From Alistipes dispar (GTDB lineage: Bacteria; Bacteroidota; Bacteroidia; Bacteroidales; Rikenellaceae), in assembly GCF_006542685.1 (NCBI RefSeq), contig NZ_AP019736.1:186001-250000 (forward strand): a DNA stretch of 64,000 bases, in the 5' to 3' direction. This document shows positions 42,811 to 50,898 of the stretch, in pieces (the first letter of the stretch is position 1; each line of letters opens with the position of its first letter). Below the pieces are notes generated by a model. That model was not told the origin of the DNA and made no database searches. It worked only from the letters and a program-made list of their open reading frames with translations. Made by a program: the position numbers and the translations under genes.

Positions 42811-44811
42811 ATGAGCGAAAAATTGCGGAAACTCGTCGTCGGAATCCTCCTTGCGTGGGCGCTGCTGTGCGGTGTCCGGGCGCAGGCACAGTACAACCGG
42901 GAGTATTTCTTCTGGGTCGGGCGGTCGTGCATGATGAACAACGACTACCAGGAGGCCATACGCACGCTCAACACGCTGCTGCGCTTCGACGAAAAGGCCT
43001 ACGAAGGCTATTTCCTGCGCGGCATCGCCAAATACAACCTCGACGACCTGCTGGGCGCCGAGGCCGACTTCTCCACGGCGATCCGCCTCAACCCGGTCTA
43101 TACGCAGGCCTACACCTACCGCGCCATCACGCGCTCGCGGCTGGGGAACTACGACGACGCCCTGCAGGATTTCCGCGAGGCGATCGAGCTGCGGCCCGAC
43201 CTGCCGGGCCCCTACTACAGCCGCGGCGTCACGCGGCTGCTCAATCAGCAGTTCCGCGAGGCGATCGACGACTTCGACATGTTCATCCGGCAGGAGACCA
43301 AGGTGGCCGACGCCTACATCTGCCGGGGCCTGAGCTACCTCCACCTCAAAGACACCACGCGCGCCTACGACAACTTCAACCTGGCGATCCGCACCAACCG
43401 CGAAGACCCCAACGGCTACAACCGCCGGGGCGGGCTCCATCTGGAGCAGGAGCAGTACGAAGAGGCCGAGGCGGACTTCAACAAGGCCATCCGGTGCGAT
43501 TCGAACTACCTGCTCTCCTACTTCAACCGCGCGCTGGTCTATAACGCGACCAACCGTCCGATGCAGGCCCTCGCCGACTTCGACAAGGTGATCCGGCTCG
43601 ATTCGACCAACTCGCTGACCTACTTCAACCGCGCCATGCTGCGCACGCAGATCGGCGACTACAACCGCGCGCTGGAGGATTACGACCGCGTGGCGCTCTA
43701 CTCGCCCAACAACGTGCTGGTTTACTACAACCGGGCGGGGGTTTACGCCCAACTGGGCGAGCTGGAGAAGGCCGTCGCGGACTACACCTCGGCCATCGAC
43801 CTCTACCCCGACTTCGCCAACGCCTACATCTACCGCGGACGGCTGCGCGAGGTGCTGCGCGACCCGAAAGGGGCCAAGCGGGACCTGGAAACGGCGCAGC
43901 GCAAGATCGCCGAATACCGCTCGCGGCTGAGCGACAGCACCTACTCGATCTACGCCGACACGACGCAGCGCTTCGACCGCCTGCTGTCGTTCGACAGCAA
44001 GTTCGCGGGAGGCAGCTTCGACCGCATCACGGGCCACAACGGCGGACGCGAGGAGATGCGCCTGCTGCCGCTGTTCAAGTTCACGCTCATGCGGCCCGAC
44101 ACGGCGGCCGCGCCGAACCCCTACCGCTTGCAGCGCGTGGAGGATTTCCTCGCCCGCGTCGGCGACGACCTGCTCACGCTCTCGTGCCGCGAAAGCAACA
44201 TCGCCCCCGACTCGCTGCTGGCCATCGACCGCCGGCGCGCCGAGGAGCTCAAAGCGGGCGACGCATCGTGGATCACCCAGTTCGAACGGGGCGTGTCGCA
44301 GGCGCTCATCAAGCAGTACACCAACTCGGTGAACACCTACACGGCGGCCATCGACCGCAACCCGTCGAATCCGTTCCTCTACTTCAACCGTTCGACCACG
44401 CGGGCCGAAATGATCGACTTCATCTCCTCGATCGACAACTCCTACCAGCGGATCACGATCGACTCCGACCCGGCGAACCGGCTCAACAACAACTCCAAAC
44501 GCACGTACAGCTACGACGAGGCGGTGGCCGACCTGAACAAGGCGCTCAAGCTCTTCCCCGACTTCGCCCACGCCTACTACAACCGGGCCAATCTGCAAGC
44601 GCTCTCGGGACGGCTTCCCGAAGCGTTCGAGGACTACACGAAGGCCATCGGGCTGAACCCCTCGTTCGCCGAGGCATACTACAACCGCGGCATCGTCCAG
44701 ATCTTCATGAAGGACACGCGCAAGGGCTGCCTCGACCTCTCGAAGGCCGGCGAGCTGGGCATCACGGAGGCCTACGAGGTGCTGAAACGCTATGCGCAAA
44801 CCCAGGACTAA
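42811..44811 (+). CDS. Exported TPR-repeat protein
   Basis: A 666-residue protein with a signal peptide (about residues 1-27, GILLAWALLCGVRAQAQ). About eight tandem TPR units follow (for example AYEGYFLRGIAKYNLDDLLG, YYSRGVTRLLNQQFREAIDD, VYYNRAGVYAQLGELEKAVA), then a non-repeat middle (around 360-480) and more repeats to the end. A TPR superhelix outside the inner membrane suggests a scaffold in envelope assembly. ATG at 42811 is preferred over an upstream TTG. The MFS gene follows 18 bp later. Confidence 0.88.
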   Translation: MSEKLRKLVVGILLAWALLCGVRAQAQYNREYFFWVGRSCMMNNDYQEAIRTLNTLLRFDEKAYEGYFLRGIAKYNLDDLLGAEADFSTAIRLNPVYTQAYTYRAITRSRLGNYDDALQDFREAIELRPDLPGPYYSRGVTRLLNQQFREAIDDFDMFIRQETKVADAYICRGLSYLHLKDTTRAYDNFNLAIRTNREDPNGYNRRGGLHLEQEQYEEAEADFNKAIRCDSNYLLSYFNRALVYNATNRPMQALADFDKVIRLDSTNSLTYFNRAMLRTQIGDYNRALEDYDRVALYSPNNVLVYYNRAGVYAQLGELEKAVADYTSAIDLYPDFANAYIYRGRLREVLRDPKGAKRDLETAQRKIAEYRSRLSDSTYSIYADTTQRFDRLLSFDSKFAGGSFDRITGHNGGREEMRLLPLFKFTLMRPDTAAAPNPYRLQRVEDFLARVGDDLLTLSCRESNIAPDSLLAIDRRRAEELKAGDASWITQFERGVSQALIKQYTNSVNTYTAAIDRNPSNPFLYFNRSTTRAEMIDFISSIDNSYQRITIDSDPANRLNNNSKRTYSYDEAVADLNKALKLFPDFAHAYYNRANLQALSGRLPEAFEDYTKAIGLNPSFAEAYYNRGIVQIFMKDTRKGCLDLSKAGELGITEAYEVLKRYAQTQD

Positions 44812-44829
44812 TCCAACAACGATAACTTT

Positions 44830-46230
44830 ATGACAGAAACGATCCAACGAAAAATCAACGACTCGGCATTCGCGCGGTGGACGGCGCTGGTGCTGATCGC
44901 CTCGACGATGTTCTTCGGATACATGTTCGTCGATGTGCTCTCTCCGCTGAAAAACCTGCTCGAAACCTCGCGGGGCTGGAATTCGACGGTATTCGGACTC
45001 TACGGAGGCTCGGAATTCATTCTCAACGTGTGCGGATTCCTCATCGTGGCGGGCATCATCCTCGACAAGATGGGCGTGCGCTTCACGGGGCTGCTCTCGG
45101 CCTCGCTGATGGTGGCCGGAGCCGCCGTCAAGACCTACGGCATCAGCGAATACTTCTGTCAGGGAGGATTCGGATTCGAGTTCTTCAGCTCGTTTCTCAC
45201 GGACATTCCGGCCAGCGCGAAACTCGCCTGCCTGGGCTTCATGATCTTCGGCTGCGGAACCGAAATGGCGGGTATCACCGTCTCGAAGGCCATCGTCAAG
45301 TGGTTCACCGGAAAGGAGATGGCGCTGGCGATGGGTCTCGAAATGGCCATCGCCCGGCTGGGCGTCTTCGCCGTGTTCAGCCTCTCGCCGTGGGTGGCCG
45401 AGCTGGGGTCGCCGAGCGTCGTGCGCCCGGTGGCCGTGGTCGGCGTCCTGCTCTGCATCGGCCTCCTCACGTTCCTCGTCTTCACGGTCATGGACCGCAA
45501 GCTCGACCGGCAGACGGGTGCAGCGGCCGCAGCGGGCGAACCGGAGGAGCAGTTCAAGGTCAGCGATCTGCGCAGGCTCTTCACCAGCGGGACGTTCCTG
45601 ACCGTGGCGGCGCTCTGCGTGCTCTACTACTCGGCGATCTTCCCCTTCCAGCGCTTCGCCACGGACATGCTCCAGAGCAACCTCGGCATCACGGCCAAGC
45701 AGGCCTCGGACATCTTCCGCTGGTTCCCGATCGGCGCCATGGTGCTCACGCCGCTGCTCGGCTCGTACCTCGACCACAGGGGAAAAGGCGCGACGATGCT
45801 CCTGCTCGGCGCGATCCTAATGACGGCCTGCCATCTGATCTTCGCGCTCGTGCCGCTGACCCCGCTGATCGCATACAGCGCGATCATCCTGCTGGGCATC
45901 TCCTTCTCGCTGGTTCCGGCGGCCCTCTGGCCCTCGGTTCCGAAGCTGATCGAGAACCGCCTGCTCGGTTCGGCCTACGCCGTGATCTTCTGGATTCAGA
46001 ACATCGGCCTGATGGCCTTCCCCATCATCATCGGCTGGTCGCTCAACGTCTCGAACCCCGGCGTCGCGGAGCAGATCAAGGAGGGCGTCGAAGGCGCAGC
46101 CTACAACTACACCGTCCCGATGCTCATCTTCTCGTGTCTTGGAATCGCCGCCTTCCTGCTCGGCCTCTGGCTCAAGGCGCAGGATCGCAGCAAGGGATAC
46201 GGGCTGGAACTGCCCAACATCAAGAAGTAG
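44830..46230 (+). CDS. MFS transporter
   Basis: A 466-residue permease with about 12 membrane spans in two halves, split by a hydrophilic loop at about residues 222-245. The MFS motif A-like segment is IILDKMGVRFTGL. Overall it resembles the MFSD1-like/oxalate-type branch, with FWIQNIGLMAFPIIIGW near the end. The substrate cannot be predicted. It is downstream of the TPR gene with 18 bp spacing and ends at a strong hairpin. Confidence 0.88.
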   Translation: MTETIQRKINDSAFARWTALVLIASTMFFGYMFVDVLSPLKNLLETSRGWNSTVFGLYGGSEFILNVCGFLIVAGIILDKMGVRFTGLLSASLMVAGAAVKTYGISEYFCQGGFGFEFFSSFLTDIPASAKLACLGFMIFGCGTEMAGITVSKAIVKWFTGKEMALAMGLEMAIARLGVFAVFSLSPWVAELGSPSVVRPVAVVGVLLCIGLLTFLVFTVMDRKLDRQTGAAAAAGEPEEQFKVSDLRRLFTSGTFLTVAALCVLYYSAIFPFQRFATDMLQSNLGITAKQASDIFRWFPIGAMVLTPLLGSYLDHRGKGATMLLLGAILMTACHLIFALVPLTPLIAYSAIILLGISFSLVPAALWPSVPKLIENRLLGSAYAVIFWIQNIGLMAFPIIIGWSLNVSNPGVAEQIKEGVEGAAYNYTVPMLIFSCLGIAAFLLGLWLKAQDRSKGYGLELPNIKK

Positions 46231-46263
46231 CCCGAGCTACCCCGAATAAATGAAGAAGAAGAA

Positions 46264-46294
46264 GGGCCCGGCGCATGTCGCATGCGCCGGGCCC
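46264..46294. terminator. Bidirectional terminator, MFS / glycosyltransferase
   Basis: A 14-bp perfect GC stem (46264-46277 with 46281-46294), three-base loop, then a TGTTTTCTC tail on the plus strand. Confidence 0.8.
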
Positions 46295-46322
46295 GCTGTT
46301 TTCTCGACGGCAGGCGTCCCGC

Positions 46323-47474
46323 TCAGCGCTCCGGAGTGCCGGAAACCGACCCGTAAAGCTCCGTCACGCGGTCGCACATCCGCTCCCACGAGAAGCGGCG
46401 GCGCTCCCCGACGCAGTTGCGGCGGAAAAGCGCCAGCGTTCCGTCATCGGAAATCCGTTCGACGGCCGCGGCGATCGCCTCCGCGGTCGGGGCGCAGACA
46501 TACCCCACCTTCCCGTCGGGCACGATCTCGGCCAGGCCTCCCACGTCCGTCACGACCATCGGCGTACAGAACTGGTAGGCGATCTGCGTCACGCCGCTCT
46601 GCGTGGCCGTCTTGTAGGGCTGCACGACGAAATCGGCCGCCGAGAAGTAGTCCTTCACGCCGGCGTCGGGAATGAAGCGGTCGTGCAGCAGCACCTCCTC
46701 TCGCAGGCCGCTCGCGGCGATCTGTTTCAGATAAGGCTCCTTCGCTGTATAGAACTCCCCCGCCACAATGAGCCGCCGCCCTTCGGTCCGCCCCCTGCGC
46801 TTCAGAAGCGCCCATGCTCCGAGCAGCAGGTCCAGTCCCTTGTAGTCGCGGACGAGACCGAAGAAAAGCACGTAGCGCAGCGCCGGGTCCAGCCCCAACC
46901 GTCCGCACGCCTCGGCACGGGGAACCCGTTCGCCGAAGTTCTCGAACAGCGGATGCGGCGAGAAGAGCGCCGGCGCGGCGGTATAGGCCCGCAATTCGCG
47001 GTGCACCTGTTCCGACATGTATATGAAACCGTCCACGGACGAAAGGAAATAGCGGTTGAACGGCCGGTCGGAAAGGTGGCGTTCGTGCGGTTCGACATTG
47101 TCGATCTGGCACAGCACTTTCGTATGTCCGTTGCCGCGTGCGAGGCGGGCGATCGTCCCGAAGCAGGGCGCCATGAAGGGCGTCCAGTATTTCAGCAACA
47201 CGAAATCGGGCCGTTCGCGGCGGATCGTGCGCCCCACGGACAGCCAGTTCAGCGGATTCACCGTATTGACGCACCGCCGGATGCGCAGGTCGGCGGGCGG
47301 AGGCGTCGCCACGGTCTGGCTCTCGCCGGGAAACAGCAGCGAGGGATATTGCAGCGTGAAGGTCTTGATGTCCACGTCGTCGCCCCTCCGCAGGAAAGTG
47401 CGGGCCATGATCTCCAGAATCGAGGCCAGACCGCCCCGGTAGGGGTGTGCGGGACCCAGTACGGTAATTTTCAT
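46323..47474 (-). CDS. Glycosyltransferase, GT4 type
   Basis: A 383-residue GT-B enzyme. The N-terminal Rossmann domain begins MKITVLGPAHPYRGGLASIL with the acceptor-side glycine loop. The C-terminal donor domain has VLFFGLVRDYKGLDLLLGAW, then VQPYKTATQSGVTQIAYQFC and the E-x7-E-like VVTDVGGLAEIVPDGKVGYV. It transfers a sugar from a nucleotide sugar, probably to a surface glycan. No polysaccharide operon surrounds it. Confidence 0.88.
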   Translation of the reverse strand: MKITVLGPAHPYRGGLASILEIMARTFLRRGDDVDIKTFTLQYPSLLFPGESQTVATPPPADLRIRRCVNTVNPLNWLSVGRTIRRERPDFVLLKYWTPFMAPCFGTIARLARGNGHTKVLCQIDNVEPHERHLSDRPFNRYFLSSVDGFIYMSEQVHRELRAYTAAPALFSPHPLFENFGERVPRAEACGRLGLDPALRYVLFFGLVRDYKGLDLLLGAWALLKRRGRTEGRRLIVAGEFYTAKEPYLKQIAASGLREEVLLHDRFIPDAGVKDYFSAADFVVQPYKTATQSGVTQIAYQFCTPMVVTDVGGLAEIVPDGKVGYVCAPTAEAIAAAVERISDDGTLALFRRNCVGERRRFSWERMCDRVTELYGSVSGTPER

Positions 47475-47546
47475 AGGCTCCGGATACGGCCGCGGCGGCG
47501 GTTCCCGTCCGGAACCCGAAACCCGCCGCAGACGGTTTTCCGTTCA

Positions 47547-47554
47547 CAAATATA
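47547..47554 (-). promoter_or_regulatory. -7 box for the glycosyltransferase
   Basis: Minus strand TATATTTG 73 bp before the start; no -33 seen. Confidence 0.35.
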
Positions 47555-47640
47555 ACCGAAAAAACGGAATCCGCCGCACGGGATTCCGTTTTTCGCTTCG
47601 CGCCCGGCCGGCCGGGCAGGTCCGTCCGGGACCCGGAAGG

Positions 47641-48177
47641 TCACTCCTCTCCGCCGCTGCGGCCGAAACTCCGGGAAGCCTGCTCGCTGCCCGCCGCGGA
47701 TTGCAGCGCCAGATACTCCCCGCCGTAGTCGATCAGGTTCTGCAGCTCGGTGCGGAACGTGTCGAGGTGCCGCTCCTCCTCGGCGATGACGTCCTGAAAC
47801 ATCCTGTGCGTCACCGCATCCTTGCACTCGGAGGCGATGCGCGAAGCCTCGTTGTAGGAGTCGATCGTGCTCTGTTCGAGCTGCATGGCCAGGCGCAGCA
47901 TCTCCTTCGGCTCGGTGATCCGACGGGTGCGGAACGAGGGATTCATGTCCACGTCGCCCTGCAAAAAAAGGATACGGTCCGAGAACTCCTCGATGTGCCG
48001 CATCTCGGCGATCGAAATCTCGCGCAGTATCCGCGAAAGATAGCGGTAGCGGTCGTCCTCGAAATGGGTGTGGAAATACATGTATTGCAGGGAGGTGGCG
48101 ATCTCCTTGCCCACGGCATCGTTCAGCAGGTCGATGCTCACCCGGTACTTGTTCTCCGTCTTGACTTGAGTTTCCAT
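47641..48177 (-). CDS. Bacterioferritin-like protein
   Basis: A 178-residue four-helix ferritin-like protein. Iron ligands are visible as E in LNDAVGKEIATSLQYMYFH, E-x2-H in SIAEMRHIEEFSD, then LEQSTIDSYNEAS and EEERHLDTFRTE. ATG at 48177 (METQVKTENKY) fits the family. It stores iron and detoxifies peroxide or oxygen. The C-terminal 15 residues are a loose tail. Confidence 0.88.
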   Translation of the reverse strand: METQVKTENKYRVSIDLLNDAVGKEIATSLQYMYFHTHFEDDRYRYLSRILREISIAEMRHIEEFSDRILFLQGDVDMNPSFRTRRITEPKEMLRLAMQLEQSTIDSYNEASRIASECKDAVTHRMFQDVIAEEERHLDTFRTELQNLIDYGGEYLALQSAAGSEQASRSFGRSGGEE

Positions 48178-48311
48178 AATAAAACAGGTTTTACGGCACG
48201 AGCTGCAAAACCCGTTCCACGCGACCTCCGCACGGGAACTGCCGCGCCCTGTCCGACGGGAAAGCGCGCATTTCGGCCGGAAAGGGCCATCCGCCGCACG
48301 GGTGCGGCCGG

Positions 48312-49040
48312 TTATTTCCACTCGACCGAGGCGCGTACGGCGGCCGGTCCGCCGTCGCCCGCGATCTCGAACAGCGCCGAACGTTCGCGCAGTTCGCAGC
48401 CGACGGCGAGCGTCTGACCGTAGCGGCACTCCTTCAGGAAATGGATGTCCAGCCGGACGGGATCGCCCGAGGTCAGCAGCTCGAGCGGCAGCATGTCGAG
48501 CATCATCTCGATATAGCGCATCGTATTGACATGGCGGTTGAAGTCGATGTCGCTGTAAACGACCCGGTGCTCGGACCGCTGCGTGGGGTTCACCTCGCGG
48601 ATCTTGCGGGGGCGCTCCGTCGGCGAAGGGGCATCGACGATGGCGTCGGCATGGGCGTCGCCCACCCACGAAAGATCGACCGCCGAACGCGTCCGCAGGT
48701 CGATCATCGCCCATTGCGACACGGCGCGGCCGAACTCGCGGCCCGAGACGTCGGTAAGCGTGAAATTACGGGTCGAGAGCACCCGGCCGTAATCGCTGAT
48801 CCACGTGGCGACGGTATAGTCGGTGTACTGCACGGGCTGGAAATCGAACTCGATCGCCATGCGCGAAAGCACCCACGAGTGGTTGTCGGCATTGAGCGCA
48901 TCCACGCCGAATCCCTTGCCGTGGGCGTCGATGCCCGCCGTGTTGAGAATCGCCGCACCGAGCGACGGAATCGTCGCCCGCAGGGTGAAATCCACCTCCT
49001 GCGGCTCGACGCGATAATTATAGAGCGATTTTTCTGCCAT
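48312..49040 (-). CDS. Acyl-ACP thioesterase
   Basis: A 242-residue double hotdog enzyme that releases fatty acids from acyl carrier protein. The N-terminal half has NYRVEPQEVDFTLRATIPSL and NADNHSWVLSRMAIEF, and the second hotdog has VVYSDIDFNRHVNTMRYIEM with the Asn/His catalytic positions. ATG at 49040 follows a -7 box. It is divergent from the 49125 membrane gene. Confidence 0.9.
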   Translation of the reverse strand: MAEKSLYNYRVEPQEVDFTLRATIPSLGAAILNTAGIDAHGKGFGVDALNADNHSWVLSRMAIEFDFQPVQYTDYTVATWISDYGRVLSTRNFTLTDVSGREFGRAVSQWAMIDLRTRSAVDLSWVGDAHADAIVDAPSPTERPRKIREVNPTQRSEHRVVYSDIDFNRHVNTMRYIEMMLDMLPLELLTSGDPVRLDIHFLKECRYGQTLAVGCELRERSALFEIAGDGGPAAVRASVEWK

Positions 49041-49069
49041 CGGTCCCGTTTTTTCGTTTTCGACAGGAA

Positions 49070-49077
49070 CAAAGATA
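49070..49077 (-). promoter_or_regulatory. -7 box for the acyl-ACP thioesterase
   Basis: Minus strand TATCTTTG, 29 bp before the start. Confidence 0.5.
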
Positions 49078-49088
49078 GGAATTTTTCC

Positions 49089-49096
49089 TATATTTG
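49089..49096 (+). promoter_or_regulatory. -7 box for the 49125 membrane gene
   Basis: TATATTTG 28 bp before the start; it lies back to back with the opposite box. Confidence 0.5.
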
Positions 49097-49124
49097 TTTT
49101 CGCAACCCTTAAAAACGAACGACT

Positions 49125-49736
49125 ATGGAAACGAAAACGCTCGACTTCTCCGAAACGCTGCGGGACTCGCTCTGCATCGGCATCAAGAACGCCCCCTCGA
49201 TCATGGCGGCCGTCGTGCTGTACCTCGTAACGATCTGGATTCCCTATATCAACATCGGTACGACGATCGCCATCACGCTCCTGCCCACACAACTGGCCAA
49301 GGGCGAGGTGATAAACCCGGCGAGCATCTTCGACAGCAAGTACCGCCGCTACATGGGCGAATACCTCATCACGACGGGTCTGATGATCCTGCCGATCCTG
49401 ATCGCCTTCGCATTCCTCTACATCCCGGGCATCGTGCTCTCGCTGGCCTGGTCGCTCTCCTACTACTTCCTCATCGAGAAGGGCAAGAACCCGATGGAGG
49501 CCATCAAGGCTTCGAACGACGCCACCTACGGCAGCAAATGGACCATGTTTTTCGTGATGCTGGTCTTCTGCATCGTATTCGGCGTCACCTTCGGCATCCT
49601 CGGCGCGGTATGCAGCCTGATCGACGTGGGGTTCATCACCTTCCTGGTCATGTTCGCGCTCGTCGTGCTGGCCATCTCCATCGACATGGCCATCGAAGCC
49701 TCGATCTGGAAACAGTTGAAGGACAACGTGGAGTAG
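49125..49736 (+). CDS. Multi-pass membrane protein of unknown role
   Basis: A 203-residue protein with about four to six membrane segments (IMAAVVLYLVTIWIPYINIG, YLITTGLMILPILIAFAFLY, MFFVMLVFCIVFGVTFGILG, FITFLVMFALVVLAISIDMA). A cytoplasmic loop LIEKGKNPMEAIKASNDATY resembles those of DUF975-like proteins. No catalytic motif is seen. It is monocistronic with its own promoter and terminator. Confidence 0.75.
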   Translation: METKTLDFSETLRDSLCIGIKNAPSIMAAVVLYLVTIWIPYINIGTTIAITLLPTQLAKGEVINPASIFDSKYRRYMGEYLITTGLMILPILIAFAFLYIPGIVLSLAWSLSYYFLIEKGKNPMEAIKASNDATYGSKWTMFFVMLVFCIVFGVTFGILGAVCSLIDVGFITFLVMFALVVLAISIDMAIEASIWKQLKDNVE

Positions 49737-49758
49737 AGATTCCCTCCCATGCAACCGC

Positions 49759-49785
49759 AAGACGGCCTTGAGGGTCGTCTTTTTT
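49759..49785 (+). terminator. Terminator of the 49125 gene
   Basis: An AAGACGGCC...GGTCGTCTT stem followed by TTTTT. Confidence 0.8.
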
Positions 49786-49803
49786 ACTCCACGAAATAAA
49801 AAA

Positions 49804-49820
49804 TTATCGAAAAACGATAA
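49804..49820. promoter_or_regulatory. Possible operator for the DUF2975/XRE unit
   Basis: TTATCG-AAAAA-CGATAA inverted repeat, 6 bp upstream of the -33 box. It could bind the XRE regulator encoded downstream. Confidence 0.35.
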
Positions 49821-49826
49821 ATATTA

Positions 49827-49857
49827 TTTGTTTTTCGGAATCAAATAGCTATATTTG
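49827..49857 (+). promoter_or_regulatory. Promoter of the DUF2975/XRE unit
   Basis: A consensus promoter: TTTG 49827-49830, 19 bp, TATATTTG 49850-49857; start 28 bp later. Confidence 0.75.
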
Positions 49858-49885
49858 CCCAAGAAACAGACGAACAACACCGAAC

Positions 49886-50602
49886 ATGCAGAACAAAAAA
49901 ACACTCCTGCAACGCCTGCTGGTCATCTACATCACGTTTTTCATCGTGCTGGTGGCGAGCATCGCGCACAGCGTCCTGACCGACTTCACGCGGGGAGCCG
50001 CCGAGGGGGTCGAACTCGGCGAGGACATCGCCGAGAAATGGAGCTCGGGGACGCCGCGCATGATCTACATGCTGGACAACATCCGGATCACGGAGACGCC
50101 CGACGACGCCATACGGATCGCTCCGGCGACACCCGGAGCGGAGGTCCGCGCCGAAGTCAAACGCCTCGGACTGGTCGTCGAGGAGCCCGCGCCCGGCGCA
50201 TCGCCGCTCTCGCTGGCGTTCCGCTCGATCGGCGGCAGCGGATGGCTTTACGCGCTGGTGCTGCTCGGACCGCTCTTCTACGCCGTAATCATCGTGCTCA
50301 TGTTCATGATAATCCATTCGCTGCGCCGCTCCATACGCGAAGAGCGCACGCTCGACAGGCGCAACGTCTGGTATCTGCGCTCGATCGGCCTGCTGACGAT
50401 CGCCGCAGAGCTGATCGGCTCGGCCGTGGACTGGGTGATGAGCCGCCGCGCCGCGGAACTGCTCGCCGGAAACGGCTATGCCGTGGACACGGGATTCCAC
50501 GTCTCCTACTCCATGGTCATCATGGGGATTCTGATTCTCTTCGCCGCCGAAGTCTTCGCCATAGGCCAGAACCTGAGCGAGGAACAGAAGCTCACGATCT
50601 AA
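49886..50602 (+). CDS. DUF2975 membrane protein
   Basis: A 238-residue protein with an N-terminal span (LLVIYITFFIVLVASIAHSV), an external loop of about 100 residues and three further spans (YALVLLGPLFYAVIIVLMFM, SIGLLTIAAELIGSAVDWVM, SMVIMGILILFAAEVFAIGQ). The last, with IGQNLSEEQ, is typical of DUF2975. Such genes usually pair with a YozG-like XRE regulator, as here at 50658. It may sense an envelope signal, which is inference. Confidence 0.85.
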   Translation: MQNKKTLLQRLLVIYITFFIVLVASIAHSVLTDFTRGAAEGVELGEDIAEKWSSGTPRMIYMLDNIRITETPDDAIRIAPATPGAEVRAEVKRLGLVVEEPAPGASPLSLAFRSIGGSGWLYALVLLGPLFYAVIIVLMFMIIHSLRRSIREERTLDRRNVWYLRSIGLLTIAAELIGSAVDWVMSRRAAELLAGNGYAVDTGFHVSYSMVIMGILILFAAEVFAIGQNLSEEQKLTI

Positions 50603-50643
50603 TACCGCAACGACTTATGCAATCCGTACGAACGACAAACGAA

Positions 50644-50652
50644 GGGGGGGGG
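50644..50652. repeat. Nine-G homopolymer just before the XRE start
   Basis: It ends 5 bases before ATG 50658 and lies inside a 16-codon upstream frame starting at 50617. One inserted base would fuse that frame to the regulator. Confidence 0.7.
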
Positions 50653-50657
50653 AAGAG

Positions 50658-50879
50658 ATGGCTATAATAATCAACATAGACGTAATGATGGCCAAACGCA
50701 AAATGTCGCTGGGCGAACTGGCCGAACGCGTGGACATCACACCCGCCAACCTCTCGATCCTCAAGAACGGAAAGGCCAAGGCCATCCGTTTCTCGACGCT
50801 CGAGGCGATCTGCCGCGAGCTGGACTGCCAGCCGGGGGACATCATCGAATACCGTCCCGAACCGGCCCCGGAAGAGTAA
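50658..50879 (+). CDS. XRE-family regulator paired with DUF2975
   Basis: A 73-residue Cro-like protein. SLGELAERVDITPANLSILK is the helix-turn-helix, followed by FSTLEAICRELDCQPGDIIE, the standard YozG-type end. It lies 55 bp after DUF2975 and 19 bp before the M16 protease gene. A nine-G run occupies the ribosome-binding region, so expression may vary between cells. Confidence 0.9.
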   Translation: MAIIINIDVMMAKRKMSLGELAERVDITPANLSILKNGKAKAIRFSTLEAICRELDCQPGDIIEYRPEPAPEE

Positions 50880-50898
50880 GAAACCCATTTTAATACCA

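Noticed and set aside
41851..45777. A 1308-codon open frame on the minus strand across era, the TPR gene and the MFS gene
   Set aside because: It is an antisense shadow of GC-rich codon use; the plus-strand genes have clear family motifs and promoters.
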